DNA from: Haliotis asinina
Taxonomy: Eukaryota; Mollusca; Gastropoda; Lepetellida; Haliotidae
Assembly (NCBI RefSeq): GCF_037392515.1
Contig: NC_090283.1
Location: 16,129,001-16,193,000 of the forward strand
Reading direction: 5' to 3'
DNA: 64,000 nt
The notes below the pieces were generated by a model, which was not told the origin of the DNA, did not search any database, and saw nothing but the letters and a program-made list of their open reading frames with translations. Made by a program: the position numbers and the translations under genes. Below, one piece after another: positions 1-11,280 of this stretch; position 1 is the stretch's first letter, and the number at the start of each line of letters is the position of its first letter.

Positions 1-345
1 TCTATGATACAGACAGACAGTTGTGCTATAACCTACCCTCAACTGGAAGCTGACATCAACTGTTGAGAAAGACAGGTGTTGTGCTATGACCTACCTTCCA
101 CTGGAAGCTGACTTCTATGATACAGACAGACAGTTGTGCTATAACCTACCCTCAACTAGAAGCTGACATCAACTGTTGAGAAAGACAGGTGTTGTGCTAT
201 GACCTACCTTCAACTGAAAGCTGACTTCTATGATACAGACGGACAGTTGTGCTATAACCTACCCTCAACTGGAAGCTGACATCAACGGTTGAGAAAGACA
301 GGTTTTGTGCTATGACCTACCTTCAACTGAAAGCTGACATCTATG
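1..345. repeat. 113-bp tandem repeat, three copies, cut by the window edge
   Basis: Three consecutive units start at 1, 114 and 227, each beginning TCTATGATACAGAC, with only scattered substitutions. Each unit is itself made of two related halves of about 56 bp (GTTGTGCTATAACCTACC and GTTGTGCTATGACCTACC), so the array probably grew from a half-unit dimer. The array may extend left of the window. The short open frames here follow the repeat and are not convincing genes. Confidence 0.9.
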
Positions 346-417
346 GGTTCATTACAGTAGTTGATGGTTGCTGTGATATGCACCATGATGACACCATCAA
401 TTCTGTAGCGACAGTCA

Positions 418-800
418 GCATGGTAGCCACTGAATCTACAAATCTGACCTGTAAACACAAGCAGACCGTGTCTATCATAGGGGTTCTGCACCAAATCCCA
501 GTGTACTCAATGAACCTGCCTGAAAACACAAGGACATCAAGTTTATGATGGGTTAAATACCTTCTTTTAGAGCAGCTGTTCTACTTCCAAATCCAGTATA
601 CAAATACAGGTTCTATCATGGGTTCATCTATCATTGTACACACCTACAGTGTAGCCACCGAACCTACAAATCTGGGCCTAGATTTTCGAAGCCCTCTCAG
701 TGCTAAGAGTAAGATAGTCGTAAGTTAATGTTAGTGTATGGCACTTACGACTATCTTGGTGCTAAGAGAGCTTCAAAGATCTAGGCCCTTACCTGCAAAC
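418..800. repeat. Two copies of a diverged unit, the second interrupted by a MITE
   Basis: GTAGCCACTGAATCTACAAA followed by a stretch ending AACACAAG (about 421-463) recurs at about 652-803 as GTAGCCACCGAACCTACAAA, but the second copy is split after AATCT by the hairpin element at 674-788. The first copy therefore approximates the empty site of that insertion. Confidence 0.6.
674..788. mobile_element. Hairpin MITE (GGGCCTAGAT family), copy 1
   Basis: The 115-bp element is almost entirely an inverted repeat: it starts GGGCCTAGATTTTCGAAGCC and ends with the near complement CTTCAAAGATCTAGGCCC, with a loop near 725-745. No coding capacity. A second copy lies at 49628-49733. The superfamily is not assigned because the target duplication is unclear. 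Confidence 0.8.
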
Positions 801-803
801 ACA

Positions 804-3790
804 AGGATTATTATCATCATCATAATGCACAACATGGGTCCATACATCTTTTTATTACCTATGAAGACTAACATATCAGGGTTAATATTTTTCATATGAT
901 GCCCTGGGGCAAATTATCACTGTGTCATGGTGACGTGTCGCTATGAACAATGCTACAACGTTTCTTATCTGACGTTGTGGTCTACATGTGGCAATGGTGG
1001 TTAGCAAACCTATGTTTAAAGTAGACTTTAGTTTATTTTCCTAAATTTGACAATTTGGTTATAATATAAACAGAACATTATATGCATGCCCATGTCATAC
1101 TGTGTCTATGACACTTGTGAATAAATATTGGTATGTACCTTGCTCTCTCACAGGAAATACCAACATTTTGGCATTCGTGTCGTAAACATAGTATGACATG
1201 TGCATTCGTATAATATCCTCTATTTACATGCTCATAGTTCTGACACGGAATGTACAAATCTACACATCCACTAAGGAACATGATCATTACAATTAACAAA
1301 CCCTACATATATATATCATGTGTGTAAGAATCAGGAGCCAGTGACTTCAAAGACATGCAATGTTATTGTTAATGAACATTATTTAAACAAAGCACAGGAC
1401 AGGTAGGATAGACCCTTGGCCTTTGTCACATTATTAAAAATGTCTAAATTTGGGCATTAAAATTAAGAGATATGTTCAAGTGAATGAAAACTAATGTCCA
1501 GAAATTATCAAATTAGGCTTTGAAGATTAATCGATATATCAAAAAAGTGAAAAATCAAACTTTGGAAAGTATTATTAGAATTGTTTTGTTTGTTAAATTT
1601 ACACATCTGATGCTGTTTCTTGACATGTAAAATGCCTGTGTGGGTCTCAGAAGAAAGTATCTTTGACCGTAGTATTAACTGGTGACAGTTTCTTCTGCAG
1701 AATCTTGTAACTGTACCCCTTTCTTGAGATCATGAGTTATCTTGTGGGGTTTAGGATTACAATCGATTATTGATCAATTACCAGGCTCTGATTATCATTC
1801 TACAAATTGTGTGAACAGCAGCACTAATTATACCTAAAATGTAATGATGCCAGCCATGGTGACTGTTTTGATTATGTTCCAAGAATCAGATGACCTTGAC
1901 GTGATGAAATCTGGCATAGAGCCATCTTCTGTTCTCACAGTAAACACGATTTCGCCGATGCGTGATACTTAGACTAGTTAGAGGTTGTTTACGTCACTGA
2001 CCGGTAACTAGGAAGTGACCCAAGTCTGGGAATGATCTAAATTTTGCAATGTAATGACTATTGGCGAGCTTTCACCAACTTGGACAAACCATAACTTTCC
2101 CCCCCATCCCACATTTCAGAGAGGATTTTTCTTCCCTTCACTTCATAATGTTACATCCTCGTGATGCCGCAAGCATGGGGCAAATGCCTTGATAAGTCAG
2201 CGGTGTACGACCTTGTTTTTCAACGTTCTCAAGAGTGGCAATACACCTGATGGATCAAACAGTTGATAGATGTAGATGTTTGAGGCGGATTTCTCTTCAT
2301 TTAAAAACAACAAGCATTCATACAATAAGAACTGTTTGTATTATATTTTCATCTGATATCTGTAAGTACCACGAGAATAGGAAATGCCAGTATACCATCT
2401 TTGTGACGAAGATTTTTGGTGGTACTACCAACATATACAAGTACCTTGTTAGAAATCTGATACTAGACCATGATACTTGAACACAATATTTTCATGGACA
2501 AAATGGCAAAATCCATGCCACAGTGGTGAACTTCAAGGTCACATGCAACCAAAACATCAAACATAATTAAAATTCAATTATCAATTATTCATGACATATA
2601 ATATACATTGCTGCTTGTAAAAAATAAATAAACAAAATTATAAGCGTACAATCGCGATTCAGAAGTGCAATATTTCGTACTTGGGCTTACATCTCCCGAA
2701 ACAAGCCTTCGGGGGAGACCGAACCCAGTCATAGAGGGTGGAAGTGCACTCAAGTGTAACGACGGATTCCGATTGGACGGTGCATTTGCTGATACGCTGA
2801 GGGCTCATTTTGTGTACAGAAAGATGATCTGTTTGATGAGCATTTTAGAAGTATGGCGAGTCACAAAAAAGTAAGACTCTTTATGGATAACAACTTCTTT
2901 TATTGTACTTGATGCATTGTTTCAGTATGGATTCATATATCGCTGTCAAACAAAATCATATGCACTAGAAGAAGTTGTTATCCATGGATATATTGATGTT
3001 GAGTTTTGTAGATACATGTTCTCTGAATTTGTGTTCGATTCAATAAAAAATCATCTCTGTAGAGATGGTGAACTACTGCGGGCTGGAAACTGTCATTTGT
3101 CCAAGTACAAACAAAGCAGGACTTGAAACTGACAAGAGTTTCGCCAGCTAAAGTCATCCGAGAAAAACAGATGTACACATAGCTTGTTTGCAATCCACAG
3201 ACATAAAAACATGTCAAGTGTGCAAGTATCACATCTGTCTAATTACATAATATGGCAGAGACAGGACTCGGGTGCACGAGTCATAAATCAATTTATAGCC
3301 TGATAGGTGTTAAGTTCAAATTGTGTGTGGTCAATGACTGAAGCTGTGTATTGCATATTGTCGTTAGCAGACATAGAGTGATATAGGTGTCAATAATCCA
3401 GACATTGAGCTTTCTCTGTGACAGAGGTTGCTGACCACAATCAACAAGTTTTTTTCTGTAACAAGTAGATTATTTACTTGTTTGTGTACACAACCAAGAC
3501 TAGACTACTGCTCACGACCTCATACTCCAGGTAAGCATATTGTTTCAAGCTCCGCGAACCTATTCACTGCGCATGCGTCATGGGCGCAGCGCAGCACAGC
3601 TGTTGAAACCACTTTTTCCCCCAGCACTGGGGGAAATTTAGCAAATCGTTTGAACTCCGATTTTGCAGGCTTATTTCATCACGTTTTTTTCAACTTTATA
3701 GGCTGAATTGGCATTTTTGATTTGTTTCGGTAAGTGCATACCGAAAGGTATCAGAATCTGCAAAGTTGTACTTTACGTTGCATGTGACCT
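804..3790. other. Intergenic, no gene recognised
   Basis: AT-rich sequence with only short open frames lacking family resemblance. One stretch (2637-2880) has a 69-codon open frame, but no domain is recognisable and there is no convincing exon structure. No repeat family seen elsewhere in the window is obvious here. Confidence 0.5.
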
Positions 3791-6173
3791 TTAAAGGGGC
3801 ACTGATGCGGAGCAATTTCCGTGGACTGGTGTAAACTTTTGTTATTGTTTTTCTCCCGTGAGTACCCGGATGATCTTCCAGAATTCGTGACTGGTTCGTG
3901 ACCTCTGCTGCGCATTCCGTAAGCGCAATTGATAGTTTAATAATAGACAGATCAACTTAGGTGAAGTCATTTTTACTTCATTACAAATGTATTATGAAAA
4001 CAAATGAAACACTTTGAAGGTTAATCATCTGCCAGTGGTAGAAATGGTAAAACACTAATAGGACGGAAAAATAGCGAAGCCAATGTACGTCTCTATATTT
4101 TGTCTCATAACACTAATTAGTTTATTGTAATATTTGTATGATTCTGAAAATTAATAAAAGAACACACGATCTGCTTATACTCAAAGTAAATTTCTAACAT
4201 AACAGCAACATTTATACATTGTATAGATTGCCAATGTGGATCCTATTTCACACACATACGCGATCTAGTGTGTGTTTTCTGTCATACAGATTCTGCTGAA
4301 TGCTACAACAAATAAATTAAAACAAAATGCAAATAATGAATGTAAAATAGACTAATTTTATAGCAACAATGTCAGGCTACTACCTTGTTCAGGAATGTAT
4401 CTATCATTGTAAACCAAAAGTCACTGTGTTCTGTAATCTGATTGGTTGAAAAACATGATCAAATGGAATTAGATTCCCGGAAACTGGAAGACTATTCACT
4501 GCGTATTGACACGTAAACAATTGTTTTGTTGTGTCATCAACAGTGGTGACGTCATTCAAATCATATTGTGACGTAAAGTTAGAATGACGTCACAAATGAG
4601 CAACTCCAGACGTTACCATGGGAACCAGCTGAAACGGCCAGCTGATGACACTTTACTGTTGTACTCATACTCGATGTATGGCTGACGCCGTCGGTTCCAA
4701 ATGCATTCCCGTGCTTCAAATACTCAATAACACCCGGAAATTGGCCAACACATGATGTTTATCTCCTAAATATCCACGTAAAAGAAATCGTATTCCATTC
4801 ATCTGCAGCTGGTAAATAATCCTGCTCTATGTCGCGTGTCTTACAACTGTCTAGTTTGCGAAAGAGCAACACATCGTTTCACGTCTTTCATTGGTGAAAA
4901 CCAGATAAACCTCTCATTGGTCTCCCAAGATAGCACACCTGGCAAACTAATTGTATGATGTCCACTATTCTAAGTAATTTAGTTAACCAATAATGAGCAA
5001 TCAATCAATCAACGCAAGGGTGGTTAATTCTTTGAAGGGAGGATGTTGTTTTTGCACTCACTCTTTACGACAGGGTGTAGTCATCTACACACACTGCCTT
5101 TTGACAAATCCGCTAGAAGATAAAAGTAATTAATCAATCAGTGTGTTATCGGTTAATCCTTTGATCGATGTTTGTTTTTGTAACTCAGCTGATAAACCCT
5201 CTTGCATCACTTGCATGCACATATTACATAACATACAATACATTTGCCATTACAGACCTTAATTTATAATGTTGAGTATTTACTCCAGACAGGAGAAATG
5301 CCAAATGGCAACCTTTGTTGAGTAACCGAAGTGGTGTTACTACTAATTATACCTGTTATAACTTCATTAATTGACCATCCAGAGAATGATGACAAATAAC
5401 ACGTGTAGCTTTACACCATCAAACGCGAGTTACAGCAAGGAAGATGTAATCTCTGTGTCGCATGCAGCCTGAAAACACTTATGGGCCGAAACTGTTTTGA
5501 GAATACCAACAGAATTTCGTTACATAAGGAATACACACAGGCATTTGCTGTGTACTTGGGTAAATAGGTGAAATAAGGGTTTTTTTACGTAAGAAAATTT
5601 TCAGATTTCTCTACCAAAGGCAAAGTCATCGTTTTTTGTTTACGAATTCAGATAAATCAACTCTGTGTTTTTATTATCATAAATAATAAACCATTGTAGC
5701 TACCATAGCTACAAAAATTTACGTATGATATTTGCTATCACAGCTGAACCAACACTCAAAACTACCTATATATATAAAGCTTTGCAATCTTCCGTACTGA
5801 AACAAATGGCTTGCTACGTGCCTGTAGACATCATATTTTCATGTAACATGATTAAATATCGAGGTTAAAAACACAGAAATAGGATCAAATTGGATCAGTA
5901 ACTATACCATCCAAGCATCCGAAAAGAACTACACTGCTGGGATATTTGGTTACGATCAGACAAGGGATACCATGGATATTTTTAAACAAATGGCATATGA
6001 TGGGCATCCGGCCTCCAGACTGTTTAGGTGAAGAAATTCTGCTAATATGGGCAGGAGCCCAGTTCCTTTGTCCGTCATGGTCAAAGGAGCGGGCGCTGAC
6101 CAATTTGCGGTTTGGTTTCGTAATTCGACCGTTGGCGAGAAACATTATTCGCTCCGCATCAGTGCCCCTTTAA
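3791..6173. mobile_element. Non-autonomous TIR element, TTAA target sites, 2.4 kb
   Basis: A perfect 19-bp inverted repeat, AGGGGCACTGATGCGGAGC at 3795-3813 and its complement at 6151-6169, is flanked on both sides by TTAA (3791-3794 and 6170-6173). TTAA target duplication is the hallmark of piggyBac-type transposases, but the terminus is not one I can match to a named family. No transposase frame is visible inside, so the element is non-autonomous or two solo ends captured intervening DNA. It also contains a copy (4680-4769) of a sequence found again at 18535. Confidence 0.65.
4680..4769 (+). repeat. 90-bp dispersed repeat, copy 1
   Basis: Begins GCTGACGCCGTCGGTTCCAA and is nearly identical to 18535-18625, the other copy in this window. 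Here it lies inside the TTAA-flanked element. The second copy is preceded by an inverted copy of its right half, absent here. Confidence 0.8.
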
Positions 6174-7869
6174 CTTCACATACCTTGAAGTAAAAGCTCA
6201 TCTTGTTATCATCCTCAGTCCTGTCTGTTGTCATTACTGGTTTATTCCAAGACTCTCAACCAACCGAAATATTTGATGTAGATTAAGGTACAAATGGGAG
6301 CTAACTATTTTAGCTGTTGTAGGTGTGTCAATGATGATGATGTCAGAGTAAAGAAATCACGGGCATGTTCGCTTTATTTTAGTTTATGATGGTGCAACAG
6401 TTGTATCACCATTACCTAGCCGAGAGCCGCGATGCGGTCCAACATAGTCAAGACATGACCCTAGCCGAGAGCCGCGATGCGGTCCTATACAGTCAAGACA
6501 TGACCCTGCATCGCGGCTCTCGCCTGTCCACTACATTTACCTTGAGCAAATACCAGGAAGTGAATTAAGCACAGGCCAACTTTCCACCAGGAATACGCCA
6601 TTTGCGTCTGACATGGAAAATTTTCTTCTCTTCATATCACTTCACATCTCTTCAACAGAACAACTTGAACCAACACTTCATAGGCTACAGGGGGGCGGCT
6701 ACAGTTTAAATGCAAACGGCCTTGTTGATGTTAGTCTTACAATTTGCCAGAAATTGCCATGTACGGTATCCTTCACCCCTGACATTACAGTCGATTTGAG
6801 ATGTTGTGATAATAACAAATCCTGAGCAGAATCAAAAGGAAGTGGGATTTAACTAGCCTCACTGAACGAAAGAGCTGTCAAAGGGAGGTAATTCAGAGGC
6901 CAAATCATTCGTAACTACTCGTCTTTTTCCGTGATCTACCGTGACCTACAAGAAACCATACGGCTTGCATGAATGTCACGAGTAGTTGCGAATGTAGCCA
7001 ATGTGAAACTAAACCTGATCTACTGGTCTACTTTGAATACCGATGTTTGTTTAGCGCCTTTACTTTGAAGGCTTTTTTTAAAATTTGAAACTTGCATGAA
7101 ATGATAGAGAAAACACCCGTTCATGATGGCGAATCTCAATAGATCGCCGCGAGCTCTGAAAATCGCCATGTGCCAGTTTTCGAGGTCTAAATTAAATGGT
7201 CACATCGACATCTGGGTATAATCTGGTACTTGGACAAACGTTTGTGGAATGCATTATGTGATTCAAAAATTTTAAAAAAAACGTGTAACAAGGCAGTATT
7301 TAAGTTATTATTAAAGTATAGGTCTTATGCATTCGTTGAAATCACACCAAAATAAGCAATACTGTCAGACAAAGAGTGAGAAACCTGTTAAATTAAGTTA
7401 TTATTGGTTCCAGAAGAGTAATTAGAAGACTGAGCCCGGTTTATTTTCAACTACTGATTAAATTCGCTTAGTGTAGTGACTAATGAAAACAAAGATATGC
7501 AGAAGATAAGTTAACTGTTTTGTCAATTCCATCAAAAGGCCAAATGTTTGGGTGTTTCTAGGTATTATTCTAAAACTTCTTTCACATACACGTTCAATTT
7601 TTATGAGGGGAATATATCATCAGGTGAAAGGTGTTTGCAAGTAATAGTGATAGTTTTACGATTTTATAAAAACAGGATGTATGTGATGTGAGTGACAAAT
7701 ACGACGCATCGCTGATCTGATGCACCATTGATGCTTGTGATGCTTGAGGGTTAAAGTTCTATAACTTCTTTCTTTCTTGTTGATCTTGTTATATGACAAA
7801 ACTGGAAAGGTGCTCACAACGCTTTGTGATAATTTTAAGCTTTCTGTTTTTTGAGGGGTGTGTGACAGT
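6174..7869. other. Intergenic, no gene recognised
   Basis: Apart from the short duplicated block at 6416-6522, this stretch has only short open frames and no recognisable domain or repeat. Confidence 0.5.
6416..6522. repeat. 45-bp direct duplication followed by an inverted piece
   Basis: Two 45-bp units starting CTAGCCGAGAGCCGCGATGC lie at 6416-6460 and 6461-6505. They are followed at 6508-6522 by GCATCGCGGCTCTCG, the exact inverse of part of each unit, so either unit could pair with it. The block is GC-richer than its surroundings. Confidence 0.85.
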
Positions 7870-8230
7870 GTCAGTTAACATTTTGTTAATGTCAGTTAAC
7901 ATTTTGTCAGTTAACTTTTTGTTAATGTCAGTTAACATTTTGTCAGTTAACATTTTGTTAATGTCAGTTAACATTTTGTCAGTTAACATTTTGTTAATGT
8001 CAGTTAACATTTTGTCAGTTAACTTTTTGTTAATGTCAGTTAACATTTTGTCAGTTAACATTTTGTTAATGTCAGTTAACATTTTGTCAGTTAACATTTT
8101 GTTAATGTCAGTTAACATTTTGTCAGTTAACTTTTTGTTAATGTCAGTTAACATTTTGTCAGTTAACATTTTGTTAATGTCAGTTAACATTTTGTCAGTT
8201 AACATTTTGTTAATGTCAGTTAACATTTTG
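7870..8230. repeat. 36-bp minisatellite with 108-bp higher-order period
   Basis: About ten head-to-tail copies of a 36-bp unit built from two near-identical parts, each centred on GTCAGTTAACATTTTG, one followed by TTAAT. Every third unit carries the same A-to-T change (GTTAACTTTTTG), giving a 108-bp higher-order period. Because 36 is divisible by three, the array stays open for about 150 codons on both strands as a 12-residue repeat. I regard these frames as a by-product of the array: no start context, domain or splice context supports a gene. Confidence 0.95.
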
Positions 8231-8578
8231 TCAATGTCCATGCCCATGCAATAGCATGTCTGAATAAATTATTAATGCAAACAAAAATGTCTCAAAGTAG
8301 AATTTTTAAAAAGGACAGTTGATGTTAACACGTGTTCCAGCGATACTTTTGCGTTCATTAACATGGTTTGGAAGGGAAGGCCGTGGTGTATCATATATTC
8401 TTTCATTCATTCACATATGTACTTCTTTCTTTTATTCTTTTTCTTTATTTCTTTTATTCATTCACATATAATACTTGCTCTTAATTCTTACTATAATTCA
8501 TTCATTCATTCATTGTAAATTTTCGACAGATACAAAATAAACTGGCTGAAGTTTTGTTAAACACAGCTGAAGTTGCGC

Positions 8579-8690
8579 TGTCATCCTAACCCAACTGCGT
8601 TGATCGATGTTGATCACATGATTGTCTGGTTCATACTAATTTTTTTATATCTGAACAATTACTAAGTGCAGCGTTTAACAACAAACAGAG
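8579..8690 (+). repeat. SINE-R, degenerate 3' part
   Basis: Matches the family at TTGATCGATGTTGATCACAT, GATTGTCTGGTTCA and a terminal GTGCAGCGTTTAACA. Heavily diverged. Confidence 0.5.
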
Positions 8691-9044
8691 AAAGAAACAA
8701 ATAAAAAAATATTTCTACTCTTGAACATCACACATCACAAACAACTTTACACGACAGCCTATTCCCGACGATATACACAGAATACATTTAAACTAGCGTC
8801 CTAAAGAAATGGCACCAAATATTTTTTTCAGGTCTAAAACAAAACTTAAGCTAAATATGATAACATTAATGGTTTTATTGCAAAAATCATTCACCAACAG
8901 TATTTAATGAATAACATGAAGAAAAACGACGATCTAAGATCATATAAATGACACTGGGGTGCATTATCCAGTATTCGATCATCAATGCAGAATCTATTGG
9001 GAGTCTTTTCAACTTTCTGGGCAGCACATATTGTTCAATGCTGG

Positions 9045-9660
9045 TTCAGTGCTCCTCTAACGCTGATGCAGGCCCGAACCCGGCGTTGAACTGATCAGAT
9101 GAGTCTTCTGACGTCTTGATTAGGTATCCGAAGCCATTTCTCTAGCCGAGCAGCTGTCAAAGCGTTTCTCGTAAATGGCTCATTTTGACGTTTCCGAATA
9201 CGTCCCAGTTATTCCAGAGGTGCTCAACTGGGGACAGATCTTGGAGAGCTGGAACTTGATTTCGTCACTAAAGTTCGCTCTTCGCCAGTTTCGCTGCTGC
9301 CAATGAGGCACATTCCTGGTTTATCTCAATCTGGCACGTCGGTGTTGGCACGTCAACGTCATGCCCTTGAAAGGTCGATCGGCACAGAGACCATGAATGC
9401 GGAGTCGTCTAGTCACACTACGTCCGCTGAATGGATGTCCAGTGCTGTTGGTGCTTGATGACAGCACAGTGATGTATCGGTTCCACAAGCGCAACACCCG
9501 TAAATACCGGTCTTCATTTTGGGTAGACACCTTCATACTGCCACTCTCTGGTCCGTCTGCAGAAATGCCATTCTTTCGTTGACATATGACAAGTCTTCCG
9601 ATGGTGGATTTGCAGCATCCCATGGTCCCAGCCTTGTGTCTGAACGAGACATGTTCCCGG
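9045..9660 (-). pseudogene. Tc1/mariner transposase with internal deletion
   Basis: On the minus strand, 9650-9320 encodes the N-terminal DNA-binding region (DDRYLRVLRLWNR, TRRLRIHGL, RPFKGMTLTCQHRRARLR), matching Tc1-type helix-turn-helix domains. This runs into a motif like the first catalytic aspartate (ANFSDEIKFQL, about 9282-9250) and then directly into the C-terminal motif after the second aspartate (DLSPVEHLWNN, in another frame near 9235-9200). The roughly 80-90 residues normally between them, with the second catalytic aspartate, are absent. The copy is dead and looks like a typical internally deleted, trans-mobilised Tc1 derivative. TIRs were not identified. Confidence 0.75.
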
Positions 9661-9803
9661 TTGTCATTCGATTAAAATGATGTATGACAATAAACCTCGT
9701 TAGCCCTCATACCCTAATTTGATACGGGCAACTTTGTTCATAGTTTCCGTTTTATTCATGCAAAGTCGTGTTTTATTTTGCACAAAAGGGCGAAATATAA
9801 GTG

Positions 9804-10012
9804 CAAATGTAACATATGTCATGTTTGCAATTGCACTGTCGTACTAAATTACAAATTCTAGTACTAATGGGGTTGAGTTCCATCCGGGATTCGAACCCGC
9901 ACCTTCGGAGTCAGGCAGCCAATTGCCTGCACACAAGGTCAGCCGCCTAGCTGACGGGGAAGTGGCGGTGACTAAGAAAATGGAATGCCAATTATGACAT
10001 ATGTTACATTTG
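9804..10012 (-). mobile_element. TIR element carrying a tRNA-like segment
   Basis: A perfect 19-bp inverted repeat (CAAATGTAACATATGTCAT at 9804-9822 and its complement at 9994-10012) encloses about 170 bp. On the minus strand the interior has a consensus-like polymerase III B box, GGTTCGAATCC (9897-9887), preceded by a clover-leaf-like stretch containing GTCAGCTAGGCGGCTGACC, a plausible A-box/D-arm region. It is either a tRNA-derived SINE between inverted repeats or a MITE that captured a tRNA-like promoter. No anticodon loop is clear enough to call a functional tRNA. Confidence 0.6.
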
Positions 10013-10624
10013 ACCACTTTCTAAATGGCATTGTGTTATCATGCAAGTGAAAATTATCGCCGGGAAGAGACATGTTGTGTACCAGATATGTGTTTTTAGC
10101 TATTTTCAAACAGACTGACAATGATTTAGACAATTTACAATAGTTCTTATTTTGGTGGCGTTTCTTTGGGCCGCTGGTTTATTCCGAATAAACAGAAGAA
10201 GCTGAACAACAGGACACCAAGATGGTGGAATTGTTTGGCGAGCAATTTTATACACACATTGTCTTCAGTGAAATGTTGTTAAACCAATGTCAGCAACAGT
10301 ATTGGACATCCATATTACAATGGATTTAAACGAGCGTAATCTGAAAGAAGCATATGAGTAAATCAAATTAAGGTTACTGTCCTCGGTTATATGGCTCAGC
10401 TGTTTACAAAAGATGTACATTTGTTCTTTGTTTCTTGATTGGAGGGATTTGTGACAAACCAACTTAGATAATACGCTCTTCAGTTTGTATGTGTGACGGG
10501 GTGATTGGTGACCATGTGCTTCTTATGTCATGCATACCCTTTTGTGACAATGGTGATGGTGATGGTGACATCACTTGTTTCAAGTACCGTCTAGAATTGA
10601 TCTTGTAGGGGTTTAAGGTCTCTA
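10013..10624. other. Intergenic, nothing recognised
   Basis: No open frame with family resemblance. A short GGTGAT simple run near 10550 is the only low-complexity feature. Confidence 0.5.
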
Positions 10625-10756
10625 CAGGGGTCGGGTGGTCGGGCTCGCTGAACTGGTCGACACGTCACCGTATCCCAGATTATATCATGACTGTCGCCAT
10701 ATAGCTGGAATATTATTGAGTGAAGAGTACAATTAAACTCACTCACTCACTCACCT
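10625..10756 (+). repeat. SINE-R, 3' part
   Basis: GGTCGGGTGGTCGGGCTCGC, GACACGTCACCGTATCCCA and the tail AAACTCACTCACTCACTCAC are family landmarks; the middle is shortened. Confidence 0.8.
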
Positions 10757-10993
10757 ATTTTAAGAAGTTCATCTATAATATTGTCACGGTCATGTCGCAT
10801 TTTCACGGGATGGAATATGAGTATTGTTACGACTGGGTATTGTTTAACATTAATATATGTATTTCAATGCTATGTACTATTAAAGTTGACATGTGCGTCC
10901 TTATTAACGACCGTACTGATATGTCCTTTTATGTATTCTGTTATGGTCGCATGTTGTACCGTATTTCTAACATGCATCTGCAGCCGTGAAGGG

Positions 10994-11280
10994 GTGAGTG
11001 CGTCATTGAGCGAGTTTAGTTTTACGCCGCACTCAGAAATATTCCAGCTATGTGGAGGCGGGCTGTAAATAATCTAGTCTGAACAAGACAATCCAGTGAT
11101 CAACAACGTGAGCATCGATCTGCACAATTGGGAACCGATGACGTATTATGTCAACCAAGTCGGCGAGCCTGACCACCTGATCTCGTTAGTCGCCTCTTAC
11201 GACGAGCACAGTCGCCTTTTATGGCAAGCATGGGTTGCTGAAGGCCTATTCTACCCCGGGACCTCCACGGGTCCTATCGA
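10994..11280 (-). repeat. SINE-R, near full length
   Basis: Starts with the inverted tail (GAGTTTAGTTTTACGCCGCA) and runs through to the head end TCTACCCCGGGACCTCCACG, so it is one of the most complete copies. Open frames inside are repeat-borne. Confidence 0.9.

Noticed and set aside
7789-8254. Two opposite 150-codon frames with a 12-residue repeat (VNILLMSVNILS and its mirror)
   Set aside because: They follow from a 36-bp minisatellite whose unit is a multiple of three; no domain, splice or start context.
9860-9965. Stand-alone tRNA gene
   Set aside because: A good B box exists but no clear anticodon loop or acceptor stem, and it is enclosed by inverted repeats.
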